Below, piece by piece: positions 12,403-23,700 of a stretch of DNA of 64,000 nt. The notes under the pieces were generated by a model. That model saw nothing but the letters and a program-made list of their open reading frames with translations. It did no database searches and was not told where the DNA came from. The stretch is from Anaspis maculata (Eukaryota > Arthropoda > Insecta > Coleoptera > Scraptiidae): NCBI GenBank assembly GCA_949128115.1, contig OX421966.1, forward strand, positions 47,861,416 through 47,925,415. Direction: 5' to 3'. The position numbers and the translations under genes are program-made. Position 1 is the first letter of the stretch. Each line of letters starts with the position of its first letter.

Positions 12403-12673
12403 TTTCCTGGCCGCATCATCTCTAAACACGGAGACATTGACTGGCCCCCAAGATCGCCAGATCTCAACAGCATACGATTTCTTTTTGTGATGTTATCAAA
12501 AAGACCAGATTTTTGTTATCAAACCACAAGATATTCAGTAGCTGAAAATAAGAATTACTGAAGAAATTGATAGTATTCTCTTGGATATAGTACGTCGTGC
12601 TATGCAGAATTACAACATTCGGCTTCAAGAGTGTGAAGTGCGAGAAGGAGGTTATTTGCTTGGCATAGTTTTC
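12403..12673 (+). pseudogene. Tc1/mariner-type transposase C-terminal remnant
   Basis: The frame beginning FPGRIISKHGDIDWPPRSPDLN is the conserved block before the last catalytic acidic residue in insect Tc1/mariner-like (IS630 superfamily, DDE_3) transposases. It continues as RFFL, an in-frame TGA, a frame change and stop near 12540, then ITEEIDSILLDIVRRAMQNY and IRLQECEVREGGYLL, which match the C-terminal helices of that family. Everything upstream of FPGR is missing, and stops and indels show it is long dead. No terminal inverted repeats could be assigned. Confidence 0.75.
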
Positions 12674-12848
12674 AAGAAATGAAAATTACATACAATTGCT
12701 TTGTTAATGCTATAGTTCGTTTTGAGTAAATGAAGTTACTTTCTGAATGACGGCGTTTTCAAAACTTCCCGCTCCCGTGGTCCATCCTCTATAAAGCCTT
12801 TCGCCCTATATCATCAGTCCCACCCATCCCAGACGACATGATCATGTT

Positions 12849-13270
12849 CCATCAGTGGGAACTTTTCCACAGTTCTTTCATCTTATGAACTAAGTCGACG
12901 GTTGTTTAAGAAAAAACTTTGTTTATAAATTAACATTGAGCTTGCCGAAAGACGAAAAGAAACCAGCAGGGTTTGGCTATCGTTTGATGTCTCCCGGCTG
13001 CTGCAGAGGTATGTTGTTGAAAATCTATACAACTCTCTTGGTAGTTTTATAGAAAATTCACGTCTGATATGCTGTACTGAAGAGCTAAAATAATATAGCG
13101 AAACACTGTGTCTACAGCTTCCATTTCTGAAGAAAACTACCACCTTCTAGTATGTACTTTTCATTTGAAAAGTCATTCGTTCCGTCAGTGGAAACCTTTC
13201 CACAGTTCTTTCATCTTATGAAGTAAGTCGACGGTTCTTCAAGAGAAAACATTGTTTATAAATTAACATT
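12849..13270. repeat. Direct repeat pair, about 90 bp, 332 bp apart
   Basis: 12849-12937 and 13181-13270 are about 90 percent identical by eye. They share TTCCACAGTTCTTTCATC, AAGTCGACGG and TTTATAAATTAACATT. The pair flanks about 240 bp of unique sequence. The arrangement could be short terminal direct repeats of an unknown element or a local duplication. Confidence 0.75.
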
Positions 13271-13358
13271 TTATTTTTGTATTTATGATACCCGATACCT
13301 ACCCTTGTTTTTCGGTATTCCACTGAAAATAAAAGCTATGCGAATTACTGAAAAAAAG

Positions 13359-13507
13359 TATCAAGTCAAGTAATACAAAATACTTGATCAATCAAGTACT
13401 TGACGTAGGAACTACTTGACTTGACTTGAAATTCGATTCTCACTACTTGACTTGAGCTTGACTTGATACTTGACTCAAGTCAAGTCAAGTCGCTTGAAAA
13501 TCAAGTC
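13359..13507. repeat. CAAGT/ACTTG-rich self-complementary tract
   Basis: Some twenty copies of CAAGT or ACTTG are packed into 150 bp in both orientations, for example TCAAGTCAAGTCAAGTCG. The tract ends in GTGAAACCCC, reminiscent of hAT-type terminal sequence. It is probably the inside of a hAT-derived MITE. Confidence 0.6.
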
Positions 13508-14494
13508 AAGCTGTGAAACCCCAATACCAACGTCCATCCGACGTTGGACGCTGGGGATATACCGACGCCGCGGCCAACGTCGGTTTTAGTTACATGAGGC
13601 ACGTTCGGTTGCCGACGTAAAAGCAACGTTGCTCCGACGTCGTCTCATGACTTTCGAAAATTGGTCGCCATCCGACTAAAATTTGCACGAATTCTGGCGT
13701 TAGAATTGGTATAACTTTGGTCGGAAGTCGGGTAAATGTTACTTGGGGAGATAGAACGAAAAGAGAAATGAAAACCTCTTCCGTATTTGGTTAAAATTTG
13801 GCGCTCACAGGTGATGTGAATCCAACTTAAAATGTAACGTTTTGAGATTTTGTGCAACTTCGCTTCGATAGCAAGGTTTCCGGACTCATCTACAAGAGAC
13901 CTTTGGATATTAAGCGGAAATCGGCAAAAATTTCCTTGATAGTATGAAATAATCAGGACGTGTATGGTGCGCTTTTCGTTATGGAAATATTTCTTTTCCT
14001 TGTTTGTTCCTAAGTTTATTATTTTATTGTTTATTCTATTCTAATATTCACAATAAAGAGATGTTCCTTTTTCATGTATGTACATTGTTGCATTTTCCAT
14101 TTTGGATATGTAACCTGATTTTGCAAAGAGGTGAATTTCACACCTAGCGTAACACCCACTATGTAGCTGAGCTGCAACAAGGAACATCAAAGAAATAAAT
14201 CAGATCTTTGAAAGGGAAAGTAAGATTAGAACGGCATTTTATCTTGAAAAGAGAAACGAAACTACACCTGGAGCCCGTTTTATAAAACCATCAAATCTGA
14301 TTCTACAAGTGTGTCGTGTTGATTACCATTGTTGCAACAATGAGATATCAAAGCTTCACATTAGTAAAACAGGACTTGTAGTTCTATGAAACAGGCCCCT
14401 GATCCTCTCAAGAGGCACCTCATATAATACTGAGTGAACTTTACTTAGTGAATTCGTTTAACTTTGTAATAAACCGTCATTGATAAATACTAAC
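13508..14494. other. No gene; short CCGACGTTGG-type palindromes
   Basis: Around 13530-13650 the motif GACGTTGG and its complement CCAACGTC recur several times. Nothing coding was recognised between there and the last receptor exon. Confidence 0.4.
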
Positions 14495-14785
14495 TTATTC
14501 TTCGCCACCTTCAGATCTGAAGTTTTTCATATGTAGCAAAAATGTAAAAACAGAGAAGCCCGTTTTCAACATCTAAAACAATCACAATGCAAAATGATAA
14601 TCGTAAACCGTGAGAAAAGTTACTGAAGTGCAGGCTTCGAAATTCAGTTTCACCAATTTCCCCGTTGCGTAAATGGCAGCATCTGTCTTTGTTGTTCTAG
14701 TCAGCATCATTACCATCGATTTTTCAACGGGCACAGAACATTCGTACCAGTTGGTGCAGTAAAGTCCATTGAACATCTGATCAAT
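14495..14785 (-). CDS. Odorant receptor last two exons
   Basis: Exon 14785-14624 follows TTTTGCAG and encodes 54 residues including TNWYE and the LNFEACTS segment. A 51-nt intron (GTAACT...TTTTAG) leads to 14572-14495, encoding MLKTGFSVFTFLLHMKN and ending in TAA. The last-exon sequence matches a second copy at 44066-43968, and the penultimate exon matches the degenerate copy at 53668-53505. Confidence 0.85.
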
Positions 14786-17700
14786 CTGCAAAATTCCAAA
14801 TCAGAAAACGAAGTCTTCAGCTTGGACTCGGGATTATCCATCAAACGGACCGAAGATAACCAAATATGGTACCAGGGAGAGAAAAATAGTTTATCTGATA
14901 AGAGTAATCACAAAATTGTCCTAATTAATTCTTTCATCAGAATTTGCTTCAGTTGAAATCGAAAGTTAATCAATAACCCTCCAGGCTCAGCCGAAGGCTC
15001 ATCCTATCAAAATAAGCATTATTTTTCAATAACGAAGCCACGAGAAAATGATGATTTGCAAATAGAGAGCGACTAGGAAAGCGAGGTCTCTTCTTAAACA
15101 ATGAACAGAATGACGAAAGCACAACTGCAAAATTCTTAGAGCCAAATTGAAGATGAACCTGATTAACGACACGAAAAATATCAGAATAGCGAGAACCCAG
15201 ACGTCAAAGAAATTGAAAGAACCAGGTCAAGAAAGATTCCCTGTGACGCTAAAAACGAAGATAGGCCTGAGTTGTAGTAAAACATACAACAGAACTATGG
15301 CGCTATAAACGCCAAGTGACAATAAAGTTATCAATCTGAAGCCAAAATTGTCAAACTGAAGTGTTCTTTCGTTGAATCGATGGCAGATGTAAAATAGATA
15401 AGATAAAATGTGACGTTTCCGTGTCACACGAAGGAGACAAAGAACTACAGTTTTTGTATGAGAACAGAAGCGTCCTATCCGGGAACCAGTAACGAGCCAG
15501 TCGAGTACACAGACGTACCCAACGACAAGCAGTGCATATGAATTAAGTCTTTGTGTTTTAGGTTTGAAAAATTGTAAAATATGATTGTTATTATTTACAT
15601 ACCATGTTTTGAACCGAATTATCACCTCTAGTATGCGATACTTACTCTTTTTTTCTTTGACCCTGTGATGTCAACTTTCAACCTAGCATAATTAACCCAT
15701 ATTTCACCAAGGATAGAAATAAACAAAAAAATGTTTTTTCTGCTGTTTAGTAACATTTCCTATACATATAATAAGACATTTAAATTGACAAAAAATATAA
15801 ATATCTTGGTTTTCAAAAAAACTGATGGTGCGTAAACGCACCATTGGTCAAATATGGGGTCGAAAAATGTCGAACTGATATTTTATTACTAATGAAATTT
15901 TTCGAAACAATCAACATGTAGATGAACGTTACAGCGCTTACATAACAATATACTATGCTATGACTATATATGACATACTTTGCATAGGCGTCTCACTTTA
16001 TTCTCATTTTTGATAATTACATGTCCAAAGTTGTTACTTCGAATTTCGTTGGAGATAGTTGGAGCATGTAGTCTATGACCTGAGTTTTCACATTTCAGTA
16101 ACCTAATAAGTAATAAATAACTATCTATGACTTGAAGTCAAGTTGCGACATTTTTTGCTGTTGAGCATGTTGAGAATTTTCCAAGCATTCACTATGATAT
16201 TATCGATCGTATTGACAAATAAAGGTCACCACCTGTTTATCCCAATTGTGTCTATTCTGTAGTTAGCAACCCCGTTATCGTATAAATCCCCATCTCCCAT
16301 GTGTTTATTATAAATTTTAATAACATTGAGTTGATCAATGTTTACCTGCCTTCTTTCTTTTCTGTTGTACCTATCTTTTATACCTTTTAGCTGTGGAGAT
16401 TGACTGGACTATAAATTGATCACTGATTATGGTAACCACTGAATTATTTTCAACCTCACTAGTGAAATTTCGGTGCTTTCATCGTGAGCAGCGTCATAGG
16501 TATCCCTTTTTCTGGCAAAAAACACAAAAGGTCTTACCTCGAGTCTCACTGAGAGTAAAATTTGTGTGTTTATACTTTAGAATATAGTTTATACCTACCC
16601 ACTAAACGATACACCGTTAAGCCATTTGGTCGCAAAAAATTTTATTGGCTGATTTTATTGACGGTCTTCCAGAAAAAGCAGAAAAATTTCAATGTATAGT
16701 CACGTTCGTCTTATATCGCCATCACACAGTGAAAGTTCATTGCTGAACACAAGTTCGGCATTCAGGTAGTGGATTTTACCATTGGTGCGTATACGCACCA
16801 TCCAACTTTATGCAGCTTTCTTTTAGATTTCCATAAAAATAATCAAATTTCATAAACGGCTTTATTATTCTACGTCCTATGTTGTCATTATTCAGGAATC
16901 AAATTTTCATTTTATTCTAAATGTTATTCACAAAATGGGATCATACACGAGCTCGCAAGAACCTCGAATTTTCAATGATTTATGACCCAAATTTTGAAAA
17001 AGAAAAGTCTCAATTTTAAATAGTTAGCTGTTTGAAAGTGATGTTTGGAGCTTTGCAAAGAACCTCATCTAGTTGAGATCTCTTAAATATTAATCGGGGT
17101 TTTCGAAAAAAAATCGAGAACCTAGTGGTGCGTTTACGCACCATTGGTAAAATATGGGTTAAATTCGGCCTTTATTTTCATCCAGCCCTTTTGTATATTT
17201 TTTTCCTTGTTATATTCAGTCAATAGATATATTATTTTTGGTTTATTTTTATTTCACTTACGCAAGAAAGGCTAGCGAAGTGATTCTCTGAGTTAAGCAG
17301 CTCCTAATGTCGCAGGTGCTTGCTTTATCTTTATCTACGATAATAGTTCAAGAATAAGAACAATTTTGTTGAACGAACCTCCATTGTTATTTTGTCTATT
17401 AATGAAGTTTCTACCATGGAAACCGTTTAATGATAGATTGAGACGTAGGACACTGAATGACCTGACAAACTATTTTGCCACTGCGACTGCATAGGATTGC
17501 AGCACGCACCGCGTTGGTGAATGGTGGACGGCAGCCCGCCAAGAAGAGAGACAACCTGCAGTCAACACAAGTCGATTTGTGTCGAGACTTTCCCGGTAGT
17601 AGATTCAGGACCACTGATTTCGCCGCTTCTATAATTTCTGGTGGCTCATCAGTTCACGTTTTAACAGGTACCTGATAAATCGACATTTGGCCAAAAATCA

Positions 17701-20700
17701 AATCAACTCATAAGCCTTCTTGATATGTTACATTTACGGAAATTGCCACTTGTGGGTGGTTGGAGGTTGGAGTCATTGGGTGATAAGGCCATAACCCACG
17801 GGGCGGGGCTTTGACAGTGAGTTATAAATGTCATTAATGAATCAGAAGCGTAATGGACAGGGAGCTGGTGCCTCAAAACTTACGTCATAAGGTACATGAT
17901 TTTAACCCTGTAGGTCTAGTGTGCGTTGATAAGGTTGTTGAAAATTTCTTTGTCTTACATGTCAGACTGGAGACTTTAGGCTGGTATAGATAGGCTTGTC
18001 AATTTCCGAAAAATGTCAAAAATTCATGTCATAAGGTACATGAATGAAACCAACGGGCTTTTGTGTGGGAACATCCCTTTAATCAAAAATTGGGTCATAA
18101 GACAAAATTTTTGGAGGCTCTCGGTCCATAAGACAAGTTTGAAATTTTCAAAAAAGGCCAAAATTTACCTCCTCCTGGAGACTTCTCCTTTGGCATAATT
18201 TTAGGAATGAAAAACGATTCTCACATGATTTTTTGCGCAGGTTTCGAATCTGTCCACAAACATGTTCAATGGTACATTGCTTACAAGGTGCAACATCGAA
18301 ATTTTTTTCTCAACTCGTACACCCTGTATTTCAACATGGAAATCGATTCCGTTTTCAACTCTTTGAGGTACACCGGGACAAAATTTGAACCAGCAATACT
18401 CTGCATCTATTGGTACATTGGGACAAGAAATGTACCACTTTGAAATGATTTTTTGCTTTCGTGCGCATCGGTTCAAATTGTGTCCCACTACTCTAAGCAC
18501 ATACATTGGGACCAATTATACACGAATTCGCGGTTTTCCAATTTCTCGGAAGTTGCTGACAAGTTTTTGCATGGTCTTGAAAACGGCTGCAAGAGCTAGT
18601 GCTTTCAAGGTAAGTTTTTCTTTGATAAATCTCGATAAAATAGCGTTCAATGCCAAAAATTGATACGTTAGAACTTGGTGAATAGCGTAATGTACATAAT
18701 TACGTGTTTTTGACTCGATGGACTATCGAAAAGTGACGCAAAGCTCGCGGGTCATCAATTGTCCCACCATACATTTAGGCGTTTTTACTTGTTTCTTAGA
18801 TATTATGGCAAGCAGACGATCCAGAGTTGAGCGGGATGCTCTACCGTTCAACTTGGTTGGCATGACGGTTGACGACCTTTATGACGAAATAGATGCCATA
18901 GACAACACCCATTGTGCCGAAATTCCATCAGGAAGCGAATCTGACAACGATAGCGAAGACGAAAGTGACAATGAAGCTATCGCCAGCGACGTTGACTCTA
19001 CAGGACATGTATTATTAGTCTCCGTTGCAGCAGACGTTATTTTGTCGGAATCGTCTGAGTCCGATGAATCTTCAGATTGGGACACAGAAGACGATATTCC
19101 TTTGGCACAGCTCGTAGATCCAAAAGTCACCTGGACGTGTCGCAATCCAAATAATGTTATGGCTCCTCCCGAAATCTTCACGCAAACATGCGGAGTTCCT
19201 CAATTCATTAGTGATTTAGTGGATCCCACGCCATATGAATTGTTCAATTTACTGATCACCGACGATATTTTGAATGACATTGTATTCCAAACTAATCTGT
19301 GTGCGGAGCAGCGGTACCAAACCTCTGGAAAACTTTATCAGAAGACGAATACTGCGAAAGTAAAAACGTTCTTGGGTATCAACTTACTGATGGGAATTAA
19401 AAAAACTTCCTTCTTACCGAGATTTCTGGAGCACATCACCCGATTTGCATGATCCATATATCAGCAGACTGATGACTCTTCATCGTTTTGGTTGGCTCCT
19501 GAGCAACATTCATTTGAACGACAACACACTAATGCCAGGAAGAAACACTGCTAACTATGACAAATTATACAAGGTACGTCCATTTTTGGAAGCGTTGAGA
19601 GAAAATTTCAGGAACTGTTTACTTCCACACGAAAATCTTTCCATTGATGAATCTATGATCAAATTCAAAGGTCGCTCAAGTTTGAAGCAGTATATGCCGA
19701 AAAAACCCGTAAAAAGAGGGTACAAAGTATGGATGGTAGCTGATCAGTCAGGGTACTGCTGGGATTTTGAAATGTATACCGGTAAGACAGATTCCGTCGA
19801 GAAGAGTTTGGGGGCAAGGGTTGTAAAGACCTTGTCAACCCGTTTGGAGGGCAAATACCACAGAATTTTCTTCGATAACTTTTTCACAAGTGTGAAGTTG
19901 ATGGGAGATATTCTGAAAAAAGATATTTATGCCTGTGGGACTGTCATCGCCAACAGAAAAAATCTCCCAAAATTTTCTCCAGACAAATCCATGAAAAGAG
20001 GAGACTATGAACATTATCGAAGCAATACAGACGTACGTGCATTCAAGTGGAGAGATAAGAGAACCGTTCACTTGTTGAGCAATTTTCACGATGCGCTGCA
20101 AACAACTGAAGTCAAGAGAAAGACACGAGATGGAACCATTGAAAACGTTCCATGTACCGTAGTTCTGACAGATTATAACAGATCCATGAACTCAGTCGAC
20201 AAATTTGATCAGATGAGGTCGGTGTACGGTTTGGCCAGAAAAAGTAAGAAGTGGTGGCACCGCATAATGTTTTTTTTCTTCGACGCATGTGTTGTGAATG
20301 CTTTTGTCCTCTATAAATTGTTGAAGAGGCCCACCAAATCCATGAAAGATTTTCGGAGGATGATCATCGACAGCCTTGTGGCTGATAAACTCGTATCTCA
20401 AACTAAAATTAGTCTTCCGGTGCAACTTACGATTCCAATTGAAAAAGGGAAGCCTTGCCAAACAGAAGCCGTGAGATTGACAAACAGTGCCCACCAACCC
20501 ATACGAACGACAAGGCGCCGGTGTGCAAGATGTAGTACGACGAAATTTGAAGTACGCACCAATTGGCTATGTTCTGTATGCAAAGTTCCATTGTGTTTGG
20601 GGAAAGACAAAACATGTTTCCAAATTTACCACCAAAAATGAGTTGTAGGAAAAGCAAGTGCCTACTTTTATTATCATATTTTCGAAATAAAATATAATTT

Positions 20701-23700
20701 TTTTGCTGATTTGACACCTATATATATAATTTCTAAAATTAATAAACGTTTAATAATTTATACTTCTTTTAGTTTTCCTTCTGGTATGGTGGGTTGAAAT
20801 ATGACCCACATAGTTTTTTCAAAAAATGAATGAAATAAAAAATAAATAAATAAATTTCCATCTTAACCCAAAGATTTCCTAAGCAGTACCCAAATATTCC
20901 AATGAAAACTGAGTTTTCATTTTCACTGTACCACTAGGGTTATTTTTCGAGGTAGTTTTCTGTACCGCAAAGAGTTAATCTTGATTAGAAATATATCACA
21001 CTTGGTGGTTAGTCAACAAAACGTCTGTGAAAAAATTGATAAATTTTGGTCCTTTTTTGAAAATTTCAAACTTGTCTTATGGAGACCAAAAATTTTGTCT
21101 TACGACCAGATTTTCGATCAAGGGGATGTTCCCACACAAAATCCCTTGCAAAATCCAGTTGGTTTCACTCATGTACTTCAAGACGTGAATTTTTGGCCAT
21201 TTTTTCGAAAATTGACAGGCTCATACCAGTCTAAAGCCCCTGGTCTGACATGTAAGACAAAGCAATTCTCAACAACCTCATCAACGCACATTAGACTTAC
21301 AGGGTTAAAATCATGTACCTTATGACGTAAGTTTTGAGGCACCAGCTCCCTGTCCATAACCTATCATGTATACAGGGTGGTGAAAATTTCGATGCTCACC
21401 ATTGGTATCTTGGAAACGGTGAAAGATACGAGGTCGGTTGAATTAGGAAAAAGTTGCGCATTTTTGTGGCGACTGAGAATTTGAAAAGAAACTTCAAATA
21501 TTTTGATTGGTTTACGATTTATCACGAAAAAACTGAAAATTTTGATTTCAGAAATTATTTTTTATCTTTCCAACCATTCAAGCTATTTCGATCAAACTTG
21601 GTAGTTTTATGTTTTTGATCACTCCGAGTCGATCAACGTTGACAGAAATTTTCCAGGCCTTCTAGATGTCAAATTATGATAGTCAACTTTTGTTTTTCTT
21701 ATAGCCGCCATATTGGATTTTTGCACAAATAGATAGAGAAAAAAATTAGCTTTCCGAATTAGTAACCAACATGTTCTTTTTATGACATTTTTAGCGTCAA
21801 ATTGTGAAATTTTTATAAAATAATTGACAAAATCGGGAATGCTTTGAAAAATAATTAAAATATCATCAATAGCAACAACAAAAAAGTGACAGATGGTGTG
21901 CAATTGACGTATCTAACTACTTAATCGTGTTTTGTGCTTGTTTGTACCGGTAGTTCATAAATTGAATGGGTCAAGGTCTGTGTCTGTGAGTTCAAAAACG
22001 TCTGTCGGAACTAGCATCGTTCTTGTTGAAGTTTGACAAATTTATTAGAAAAAGAGTAAGGATTACCCTAGTTTCGACAGACGTTTCTGAATTCACAGGC
22101 ACCCTTGACTCATTTAATTTATGAAATCTCGGTACAAACAAGCACAAAACACGATTAAGAAGTTACGGCTCGATACCAAGTTGGGGCTGAGACCGCCGTA
22201 AGTGCCGTTACCATAGCAACGGCGGATACCAACCAATCAGACCGCGCTGTATTTGGCGAGTTACGCCGTCCGAAACTTTGCGCCTGCAACTTGGTATCGA
22301 GCCCTTAGATACGTCAATTGAACGTAATCTGTCTCTTTTTTGTTGTTGTTGCTATTGATAATATTTCAATTGTTTTTCAAAGCATTCCCGATTTTGTCAA
22401 TAATTTACGAAAATTTCAAAATTTGACGTTGAAAATGTCATGAAACAAACATGTTGGTTGAAAATTCGGAAAGCTAATTTTTTTCTCTATCTATTAGTGC
22501 AAAAATCCAATATGGCGGCCATAAGAAAAACAAAAGTTGACTATCATAATTTGCCATCTAGAAGGCCTGGAAAATTTCTGTTAACTTTGATCGACTCGGA
22601 GTGATCAAAAACATAAAACTACCAAGTTTGATTGAAATAGCTTGAATGGTTGGAAAGATGGAAAATAATTTTTGAAATCAAAATTTTCAGTTTTTTTGTG
22701 ATAAATCGTAAACCAATCAAAACATTCAAAGTTTCTTTTCAGATTCTCAGTCGCCACAAAAATACGCAACTTTTTTCTAATTTAACCGACCTCGTATCTC
22801 TTACCGTTTCCAAGATACCAATGGTGAGCATCGAAATTTTCACCACCCTGTATGTGGAATCCGTTCTTAAGATGTGGAATAATCTTTTGGGTCAGTCCAT
22901 CTGATCTTCATCGGACTTTCAATTCACAAAAAAGATGCCCAAGAAGAATGTTCTTCTTCTTTATCAAATCTTGACAGTTGCAAAGGGTATTTTGCTAAGC
23001 ATAGCATATTGCCTTTAACATCTTTGTATATTTATGAGGCTATTGCATTATTTGTGATGAAAAATGGGGATATTTTCGTGGATTATAGCCGAGAACACAA
23101 TCATGGATGACACCTGTGGAAAAAAAGGATTTAATGGGAGACAAGTACTATTACAATTTTATTCGAAGAAATGTTGAGTTTAACTTAATCAAAGCCTTCA
23201 GCAACATTCCAGCTGGCATGAGGGAGTTTAACAATTAAATATTCTTCACAGAAAGTTGAAAAGTCTTTCGACTAGGAAGGCCTACTATGGGATAGAACAA
23301 GGAATAGAAGATTACCTGTCAAACCCCATAAAAATGTTCTAGTCGTTCTGCTTCCGTAACGCGAGATTTTGTTCAATTTTAATTTGTTCTATCAAATGTC
23401 CTAATTTTATATTATGAGTTTCATATTTCATTCATAGTCTCATACTTTATTATTTTATCTCTACTTGACACGTTCCATATCTTAAAAAGGATTTACATAT
23501 GCATCATGCATGTATGCATTATTTTGAGTAATTTTGACTGATGTATCAGAATGAAACAAATGGAGGATATTCTATTATATTCTATTCCATTCCATTCTCC
23601 CCAGATCTGATTGTTGTTGTTATACTCGAGTCAATTCGATGTTTTTTTGATGATTTCGAAACACCGTCGGAAACACCTCTCCTTCATCTAAACAGAGTCG

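Larger units (their letters stand above)
18359..20974 (+). mobile_element. piggyBac-family transposon, 2.6 kb
   Basis: The ends are inverted: CTCTTTGAGGTAC at 18359 and GTACCGCAAAGAG ending at 20974. The right flank is TTAA (20975-20978) and the left flank TCAA (18355-18358), consistent with a TTAA duplication carrying one later substitution. Subterminal GTACATTGGGAC-type motifs recur at the left end. It encodes one transposase reading frame. Confidence 0.85.
17854..21357. mobile_element. Inverted-repeat element split by a piggyBac insertion
   Basis: 17854-18165 and 21045-21357 are inverted copies of about 310 bp, with ends ATGGACAGGGAGCTGGTGCC and its complement. Between them lie non-matching core sequence and the piggyBac element at 18359-20974. 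Without piggyBac the host element would be about 0.9 kb. A 60-bp fragment with the same terminus is at 54523-54583, so the sequence is a dispersed family in its own right and not part of piggyBac. Confidence 0.8.

Noticed and set aside
17854..21357. Outer 310-bp arms as piggyBac's own ends
   Set aside because: piggyBac has its own inverted ends and TTAA inside, and the outer terminus occurs alone at 54523.
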